From IMG/VR virus record IMGVR_UViG_3300035670_006342, positions 1 through 30,270 of that record: a DNA stretch of 30,270 bases; one strand, 5' to 3'. Made by a program: the position numbers and the translations under genes. Under the pieces are notes generated by a model. That model saw only the letters and a list, made by a program, of their open reading frames with translations, was not told where the DNA came from and did no database searches. Shown here piece after piece: positions 25,206-30,270 of the stretch. Each line of letters starts with the position of its first letter. The first letter of the stretch is position 1. This DNA is from a virus.

Positions 25206-25816
25206 TTTTTCTTTGTTACAAGTTTTACACCATCAAGATACTCTTTCCACCCTACAAAATCACTGACAGCATATATTGTTTCTTTTTTCCTTATCTTCCT
25301 ATATACACCATCACCTTCATCACTTCCAAACGTATTGGTATTCCCTTCAATGGTATTATAGTGCAATTTCGTTTCACTTGTAATCATTCCTACATGGCCT
25401 ATTCTTCCTTTTGCTGGTATCCATATTCCTATTACCTGTGCTGGTCTGCTGATAAATGGTATTATTCTTTTCTGTGTTTTATGATACACTAAATTATTCT
25501 TAAACCATGAAGGACTCCAACCACTTTCAGGATTTGGAATGTTGTTTTCAATATGCAACCAAGAAATAAAAGCAGCACACCAAGCATCACCCTTCCTTAA
25601 ATCAATACTCCTAAGGTATTTCACAACATCTTTTCCATCATTCTTTCCTGTTTCCTCACGCACATAAAGCTGACTTTCAGCAAGTGCAAGCACCTTCTGT
25701 CGCAACTCTGTTGTATGTTCATAAACAGGGTATTGCTCTAATACAAGCTGGCCAGAAACACCGCTGAACCAACATACAAAGCAAAAAACCAGAAAGATAT
25801 TTTTACCTGTTCCCAT
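25202..25816 (-). CDS. Exported CHAP-like endolysin (204 aa)
   Basis: The protein is a predicted cysteine peptidase or amidase that cuts peptidoglycan at the end of infection. Catalytic candidates are C80 in GDAWCAAFISWLH, H141 in GRIGHVGMITS and E157 or N159 in NTIEGNTN, the order found in CHAP-type lysins. An N-terminal signal peptide is present (IFLVFCFVCWFSGVSG, probable cleavage near residue 22), so export would be by Sec instead of through a holin pore alone. The first 26 codons overlap the end of the holin-like gene in another frame; the whole signal peptide is encoded there. A later start would remove the signal peptide, so I keep this start. The stop overlaps the 52-residue gene as ATGA. 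Confidence 0.8.
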   Translation of the reverse strand: MGTGKNIFLVFCFVCWFSGVSGQLVLEQYPVYEHTTELRQKVLALAESQLYVREETGKNDGKDVVKYLRSIDLRKGDAWCAAFISWLHIENNIPNPESGWSPSWFKNNLVYHKTQKRIIPFISRPAQVIGIWIPAKGRIGHVGMITSETKLHYNTIEGNTNTFGSDEGDGVYRKIRKKETIYAVSDFVGWKEYLDGVKLVTKKK

Positions 25817-26085
25817 AATCCAAGCATTTTAAATTCATTTGTATCAGGGTCTATAATCTTTTTCAATCTTGGAAACCAACTTCCCAATGTAAGCCACCCA
25901 GCTCCCATCAATATAGAAGCCCCCACAATTCCAAATGCTAACTTCTGAAAATACCCAATCGGGTATGTACTCCATCCTAACCATTTTCCACCTGCTGCAA
26001 ATAACAGCCACCCTAATATTGCCACCAATGGAACAATATATTCAGTTTTTCCAATCAAAATTTTAAGTTTCTTTCCCATAATCAA
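25738..26085 (-). CDS. Three-helix membrane protein, holin candidate (115 aa)
   Basis: Three hydrophobic segments are visible: residues ~15-33 (EYIVPLVAILGWLLFAAGG), ~45-68 (including KLAFGIVGASILMGAGWLTL) and ~93-115 (ISFWFFALYVGSAVFLASLY). A basic N-terminus and a charged loop (RLKKIIDPDTNEFK) lie between them. Size, topology and position right before the endolysin suggest a class I-like holin that opens the inner membrane. No family-specific motif is recognised. Its start overlaps the previous gene by four bases, and its last 79 bases overlap the endolysin gene in a different frame. Confidence 0.6.
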   Translation of the reverse strand: MIMGKKLKILIGKTEYIVPLVAILGWLLFAAGGKWLGWSTYPIGYFQKLAFGIVGASILMGAGWLTLGSWFPRLKKIIDPDTNEFKMLGLWEQVKISFWFFALYVGSAVFLASLY

Positions 26086-26348
26086 TTAACTGTAAATTGA
26101 AGTACCCCAATCAATGCTAAAATCAATCCAACAACTATTGCTATAATAGTATAAACCTTAGTTCTAAACTCAATAAATTTGTTTACCAAATCATCAAAGT
26201 CCTTTTTGTTACTGTTCATGACTTCACAGTTGCGTTCCATTACAACTTTGTTTTCGTCAATGGCTTTCTGCAAATAATAAAGCGTCACATCATTTGCAGT
26301 AGCCCATTCTTTCCATGTTTCAAACTGGTGGTGCTCATTTCTTTCCAT
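26082..26348 (-). CDS. Small membrane-anchored protein, XhlA/haemolysin-like topology (88 aa)
   Basis: The protein has a helical, charged first two-thirds (ENKVVMERNCEVMNSNKKDF) and a C-terminal membrane helix at ~67-85 (VYTIIAIVVGLILALIGVL). This is the layout of XhlA-type proteins, which work with holins. The similarity is in topology rather than in clear sequence identity. The gene lies just before the holin candidate and overlaps it by four bases, and it overlaps the cupin gene by fourteen, so the group is translationally coupled. Confidence 0.6.
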   Translation of the reverse strand: MERNEHHQFETWKEWATANDVTLYYLQKAIDENKVVMERNCEVMNSNKKDFDDLVNKFIEFRTKVYTIIAIVVGLILALIGVLQFTVN

Positions 26349-26748
26349 TCTCCTTTGGTATTGTTATGGCAAGAATTTCACAGGGTTTGTCGCCAATAAT
26401 TGCCATGTGATGAATTTGTTTTTCTACAATTAAAATATCTTTTTCATTCAATTCTTTTTTTGTGCCATCATCAAATAATATAATTATTATTCCAGTCAAA
26501 CATACAATCACTTCCCTTGATTCTATGCCATGTGTGTGCCATGAAACTTCTGAATTAGGAGTAAATACAGTATGATAGGCTTCAGCATTTTTATGATTTA
26601 GTGCCCTGAATGATCTCATGTGACCATGTGGGATAGACCATTCTACAACACCATGAAAATCTTCTGGGCGTAGCATGGTATTCAAACCAAATGGTACGTC
26701 AGGCAAATTCTTTAATCTGTTTTTAATTTTTTCTTCAATGTTTTCCAT
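26335..26748 (-). CDS. Cupin-fold protein (137 aa)
   Basis: The single cupin barrel has its metal-binding motif 1 in SWHTHGIESREVIVCLTG (H71, H73, E77), and motif 2 contributes H113 or H114 in LIVEKQIHHMAIIGD. The strands around it (HTVFTPNSEV, ILAITIPKEN) complete the fold. Cupins include sugar isomerases, dioxygenases and binding proteins, and the reaction is not readable here. It sits between the subtilase and the lysis genes. A role in sugar modification could connect it to the downstream island, but nothing shows this directly. Confidence 0.8.
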   Translation of the reverse strand: MENIEEKIKNRLKNLPDVPFGLNTMLRPEDFHGVVEWSIPHGHMRSFRALNHKNAEAYHTVFTPNSEVSWHTHGIESREVIVCLTGIIIILFDDGTKKELNEKDILIVEKQIHHMAIIGDKPCEILAITIPKENGKK

Positions 26749-26760
26749 AGTGTTTAAATT

Positions 26761-28008
26761 TTAAAAATTACTTATATCCAATCTTCCCTTGCTTTCACAT
26801 CTCAGGATTCTTGAAATCACAACATTATTCAGAATGGCATCCTTGATTTGAAGTGCAGTCGCTGTCGGATGAATTGACTTATACAAAGCCGCAGCACCAC
26901 ATACATGAGGACTTGCCATTGATGTTCCGTTGTATAAGCTATATCCCTGACCAATAGTTGATAGAATACTTACTCCCGGAGCAAACAAATTAACATACCT
27001 GCCATAATTTGAGAATATTGCCATTTCACCGTTTGCATCAATAGCACCAACAGAAATAAGATTCGGACAGTCAAACATGGCTGGATAACAATGATCATTG
27101 CCTCCAAGATTTAACCCATTATTTGCTGCTGCACAAACGAAAAGTATATCAACTTTACCGGCATCCATTACAGCATCATATAATCCCTGTGGAAATGTTA
27201 GAAAACGATCTTTTCCCCACCAGAACATTGACCAGCTTGCATTGATAGCCACTATGTTCACGCCTCTTTTCTTCAGGTCGATCATGTAGTAAATTGCTTC
27301 GATTGCATCTGATACTTTCCCTGAACTTTCCAGAAACTTCCCTGATATGATCTTCACATTCCAGTTCACACCGACTACTCCAATTCCATTACCGCCTTTT
27401 GCCCCTATTGTCCCTGCCACATGGGTTCCATGATTGTCAGTATATCCGCTGAAGTAATTATATGTTCCGTCATAAATAGTATTGTCTTCGTGCATAAAAT
27501 CCCATCCATACAAGTCGTCAACATAGCCGTTTCCATCATTGTCAATCCCGTCTTCAATGTCATTAGGATTCACCCATGCGTTATCAATCAGGTCTTCATG
27601 GAAGTACATATACCCTTCGTCAATCACAGCAACGACAACCTCTGAACTGCCTGTGTTATTCAGCCATGCTTTATCAGCACCAATAGATTTCATTCCCCAA
27701 AGTGTGCCGTCAAGGTAATAAGGGTCATTTGATACTTCACAAGTCTGAACCTGATAGTCAGGGTGAGCATAAATAACATTCTTATCCTGTTTAAGCTGTT
27801 TTAAAGCCTGTACGGAGTCTTTTACACTCAGGACAGTAATATCACCGATTTGCTTTTTAACTGTGCCTACGGTGATCTGAGTGGCATCCTTGAACTTGAC
27901 AATTATTTGTTGTTCAACTTTCGCTGATTTCAGGATTGGTGTTTCCTGTATTGGTTCTTCCGTGCAACCGAAGATTGCGAGAATTAAGATAATAATTAAC
28001 TTTTTCAT
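26761..28008 (-). CDS. Subtilisin-like (S8) serine protease lipoprotein (415 aa)
   Basis: Residues 1-15 are a lipoprotein signal (KKLIIILILAIFGC) with the lipobox cysteine at 15, so the mature protein should be membrane-anchored outside the cytoplasm. Residues ~30-90 look like an inhibitor-type propeptide (IIVKFKDATQITVGTVKKQ, VIYAHPDY). The catalytic triad is complete: D130 in VVVAVIDEG, H193 in DNHGTHVAGT and S363 in NGTSMASPHV, with N296/N297 as oxyanion candidate. The loop NDIEDGIDNDGNGYVDDLYG is the Ca-binding segment usual in Bacteroidota subtilases. The DNA looks GC-richer than the rest (38-53% in the lines I counted). It may be a recently acquired gene carried for host benefit or for degrading surface proteins. 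Confidence 0.9.
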   Translation of the reverse strand: MKKLIIILILAIFGCTEEPIQETPILKSAKVEQQIIVKFKDATQITVGTVKKQIGDITVLSVKDSVQALKQLKQDKNVIYAHPDYQVQTCEVSNDPYYLDGTLWGMKSIGADKAWLNNTGSSEVVVAVIDEGYMYFHEDLIDNAWVNPNDIEDGIDNDGNGYVDDLYGWDFMHEDNTIYDGTYNYFSGYTDNHGTHVAGTIGAKGGNGIGVVGVNWNVKIISGKFLESSGKVSDAIEAIYYMIDLKKRGVNIVAINASWSMFWWGKDRFLTFPQGLYDAVMDAGKVDILFVCAAANNGLNLGGNDHCYPAMFDCPNLISVGAIDANGEMAIFSNYGRYVNLFAPGVSILSTIGQGYSLYNGTSMASPHVCGAAALYKSIHPTATALQIKDAILNNVVISRILRCESKGRLDISNF

Positions 28009-28068
28009 ATTTCTGTATTTTGCGTCTATAATTTATGGTTCACATTATTGCCATATAGGTGAAATATT

Positions 28069-30270
28069 TTACAATAGTGCATATAACTGCGTATGAGTGA
28101 TTATATCCACATTATTTGCTATTGCGTAATCAATGACAGCCTCCAATAATGCCAATGTAGCATAATTAGAATTAATTACTTCCCCATCTGTTGAAACAAC
28201 AAGATGACCATATAGACAAAGTGCCAATTTTCCATTTTTCGCAAGGTCAATTAATCCGGTATATGTTGCAATATCTGCTATTGTCCCAGTAAATGATTTT
28301 GACGGCAAATCGAATTTGTCAACATTTTTACCGAATAACCCAACGCCTGTATATCCATTCTGTGTACCTCGTGCGGATAATCTTAACCCGCTATTTTGTA
28401 TTAACAATTCAATGGCAGTTGTAGTTAAACCAAAAGGATAAGACATTAGCGTTGGGGCTGCCATCCCATTCGATGTAAATGCGGTGTTATTGTTTGTGAG
28501 TTCCGCAAGTATTTGCTCGTCGGTCAGCGAATTCAATCCGGTATGCGTATATGTATGGCATTGAATGTCATGCCCCGCATTTTTCATGGTTATATATTCA
28601 GCCCACGTACAATATCCACTATTTCCCACTAAATTACCTATTACATACCCTGTAAATTTAACCCCTTTTGTTTGGAGCATCGGATACATGAGGTCATACC
28701 AATTATCATAACCATCATCGAATGTCAATAGTAATTTCCCATTATTAAATGGTGTAATAAACCTACTTCTTAAATAAGCATATATTTCAGCTTCACTCGT
28801 TTCCGTATCTGCAATATTGCGACAAATTATCCCTTTTACTTCAATATTTGAATAATTCGTTCCTTGTGCATTTTTCCCCAAGCAAAATCCACCAAGAGCA
28901 GATGTACTGCAATTTCCATTTGTGGCAGTTGTTTCGCTAACCTGAATTTTTGAGGATGCACCATTAAACAATACCTTAACGATATGCCACTCGTCTAATG
29001 GCATATTAGCATTTTGTGTGGCTGAAGCCCCTGCATAAATATTTATTTGAGGTGTTGCTGTTCTTTGCCAGAACAAACCTGCTGCATTACCGCTAAAAAT
29101 AACATCTTGACTCGTCCAAGTAATTTGCCTGAAAACAATGTAAACCATACATGGTTGGTTCCATGTAAAATTTGCCGTCTGCATTGAATTATCTGAACCA
29201 TTGAATAATATGCCCGTATCTGAATATAATGGTTGATTTGTTTCTGTTGCTTGTATTAAGTCATGTCCTAACCCTGATTTATCAGCCCACCTGCTAACCA
29301 GATTATTTGCATCTTTTGTGATTGTTGTTGAATCCAAATAATCAAACCAAGCCACCGTATTTCCGTCATATAAAATAACTGGTGGTTGGTTCACATTTGA
29401 CCCAATGTGAATATTTAACTTAACCACAGAACATCTATCACCAGCATCAAAATCTTCCACCATAAAATCAGATGTGGTAAACGTGGTGTCAGTAACTGAA
29501 CCTATTAAAGTGCTGTTCACATATAAAGCAAATACTCCTGAAATACTCCTTGTAATTTCTACATCGTAATATGTTGTCAGGCTATATGTACTTGCTGATG
29601 TTATCAATGCTGCCGAAAGCACACCATTTGTCACTGAATACAAATAGAACTTTTCATCACTTCCAAACCGTACCAAATACCCATTCTGCGGTGCTGTGGT
29701 TGCATTTCCTGTTGTTGATGCTATGAACAACCAATCCTGAACATTCCCGTCAGCACCTTTATACATAACCTGACTGAATGTTCCGTAGGCTTGTTTGGAA
29801 ACTCTTGCCCTTATTCCTGCTGTTACATTTAACAGGTATTTCGTTCCTTTCTTTATTTTTTTTACGGTTGAATCATCGGCAGTAGCTTCCCCGATTGTCC
29901 ATGAACCTGATACATTAATCCAATCTTTTAGTGCCGTCTGACCTACCGCAGCGTTATCAAATGAATCTCTTAAACTTACTCTTTTGGAAAATATATCATG
30001 GTATTCATACGCTTGCAGTGTTGTTAGTTCAGTGCTGAAAAATCGTAAATCTTCAATCTCAAAAGCACCATAAGTAGCATCATTCAAAGCCAAAGTACAG
30101 GCAGTCATAGCTACATTAGCAGATGATATAAGCACTACGGTTTGCCATTGTCCTGCAATCATAGTAGTTGAAATTTCACTGTTCACATACTTTGTGGCAA
30201 AATCAGCAGCAGTGAGTACCCCTGTATCAATATGAACATAATTACCTGCTGCTGTTCCTTCTAGTATCTT
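28069..30270 (-). CDS. Surface/tail protein with LamG-like modules and NodB deacetylase domain (partial, N-terminus outside)
   Basis: The frame is open to the right edge: 28 codons lie before the GTG at 30186 without a stop, so that GTG is internal and at least 733 residues are present. The visible part has the end of one concanavalin-like module, a second module (from about DSFDNAAVGQTALKDWINVS to LNIHIGS) and a third LamG-like module (VAWFDYLDSTTITK, SRWADKSGLGHDLI, GILFNGSDNSM). The last 223 residues are a NodB domain: TFDDGY, then HTYTH (metal ligands), then SYPFG in place of the usual R-x-P-x-G. NodB enzymes remove acetyl groups from polysaccharides. A receptor-binding or tail-spike enzyme that deacetylates capsule or O-antigen is likely; its place far from the tail module makes this an inference. 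Confidence 0.8.
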   Translation of the reverse strand, partial: KILEGTAAGNYVHIDTGVLTAADFATKYVNSEISTTMIAGQWQTVVLISSANVAMTACTLALNDATYGAFEIEDLRFFSTELTTLQAYEYHDIFSKRVSLRDSFDNAAVGQTALKDWINVSGSWTIGEATADDSTVKKIKKGTKYLLNVTAGIRARVSKQAYGTFSQVMYKGADGNVQDWLFIASTTGNATTAPQNGYLVRFGSDEKFYLYSVTNGVLSAALITSASTYSLTTYYDVEITRSISGVFALYVNSTLIGSVTDTTFTTSDFMVEDFDAGDRCSVVKLNIHIGSNVNQPPVILYDGNTVAWFDYLDSTTITKDANNLVSRWADKSGLGHDLIQATETNQPLYSDTGILFNGSDNSMQTANFTWNQPCMVYIVFRQITWTSQDVIFSGNAAGLFWQRTATPQINIYAGASATQNANMPLDEWHIVKVLFNGASSKIQVSETTATNGNCSTSALGGFCLGKNAQGTNYSNIEVKGIICRNIADTETSEAEIYAYLRSRFITPFNNGKLLLTFDDGYDNWYDLMYPMLQTKGVKFTGYVIGNLVGNSGYCTWAEYITMKNAGHDIQCHTYTHTGLNSLTDEQILAELTNNNTAFTSNGMAAPTLMSYPFGLTTTAIELLIQNSGLRLSARGTQNGYTGVGLFGKNVDKFDLPSKSFTGTIADIATYTGLIDLAKNGKLALCLYGHLVVSTDGEVINSNYATLALLEAVIDYAIANNVDIITHTQLYALL

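Noticed and set aside
30184-30186. GTG start for the NodB gene
   Set aside because: The same frame has no stop codon up to the window edge and the upstream codons look like continuing protein, so the GTG is internal.
1-30270. tRNA genes, CRISPR arrays, insertion sequences, integrase or attachment sites
   Set aside because: No cloverleaf-like sequence, regularly spaced repeats, transposase or recombinase motif was seen by eye on either strand; a dedicated tRNA scan was not possible.

Overview
The window is a stretch of a tailed double-stranded DNA phage (or prophage) genome. Every gene I accept lies on the minus strand, so transcription runs from base 30270 towards base 1. The DNA is AT-rich and the genes are tightly packed, with many 1-14 base start/stop overlaps. 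The likely host is a member of the Bacteroidota. The evidence is a FISUMP-type domain in the tail protein, a subtilase lipoprotein with the calcium-loop pattern usual in that phylum, and AT-rich leaders without Shine-Dalgarno sites on most genes. The host is inferred; no host marker gene is present. The order terminator, tube, chaperone, tape measure, with no sheath gene, indicates siphovirus morphology.

Layout in the direction of transcription: (1) 30270-28069, the 3' part of a large surface protein with concanavalin/LamG-like modules and a C-terminal NodB polysaccharide deacetylase. (2) 28008-26335, a subtilase lipoprotein and a cupin. (3) 26348-24683, a lysis cassette: an XhlA-like membrane protein, a three-helix holin candidate, an exported CHAP-type endolysin, a newly noted 52-residue protein and an unidentified 114-residue protein. 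(4) 24562-20804, the head genes: Mu F/SPP1 gp7-like protein, ChaB+DUF2213 protease/scaffold, decoration protein and an encapsulin-like HK97-fold major capsid protein. (5) 20752-12152, an unidentified 127-residue protein and then a seven-gene sugar-modification island: DUF115-like transferase, C-methyltransferase-like protein, a 1207-residue multi-enzyme fusion, CmcI-like methyltransferase, GT92-like and GT2-like glycosyltransferases, and a sulfotransferase. (6) 12148-9905, head-tail connectors and tail tube. (7) 9842-1, tail chaperones joined by a -1 ribosomal frameshift, a 1604-residue tape measure, and a tail protein running off the left edge.

The most notable feature is the sugar island. 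It sits inside the virion structural operon, between capsid and connector genes, and its genes are chained by short overlaps. This suggests it is co-expressed with virion proteins and may build a methylated, possibly sulfated glycan on the particle; modification of the host surface is the main alternative. Other points are a textbook frameshift signal in the tail chaperone gene, a FISUMP domain whose two halves appear in swapped order, matching hairpin/T-run elements after the capsid and tail-tube genes, and strong Shine-Dalgarno sites almost only on head genes. Portal and terminase genes are not in the window. No RNA gene, CRISPR array, insertion sequence, integrase or attachment site was seen, and no gap between genes exceeds about 120 bases.
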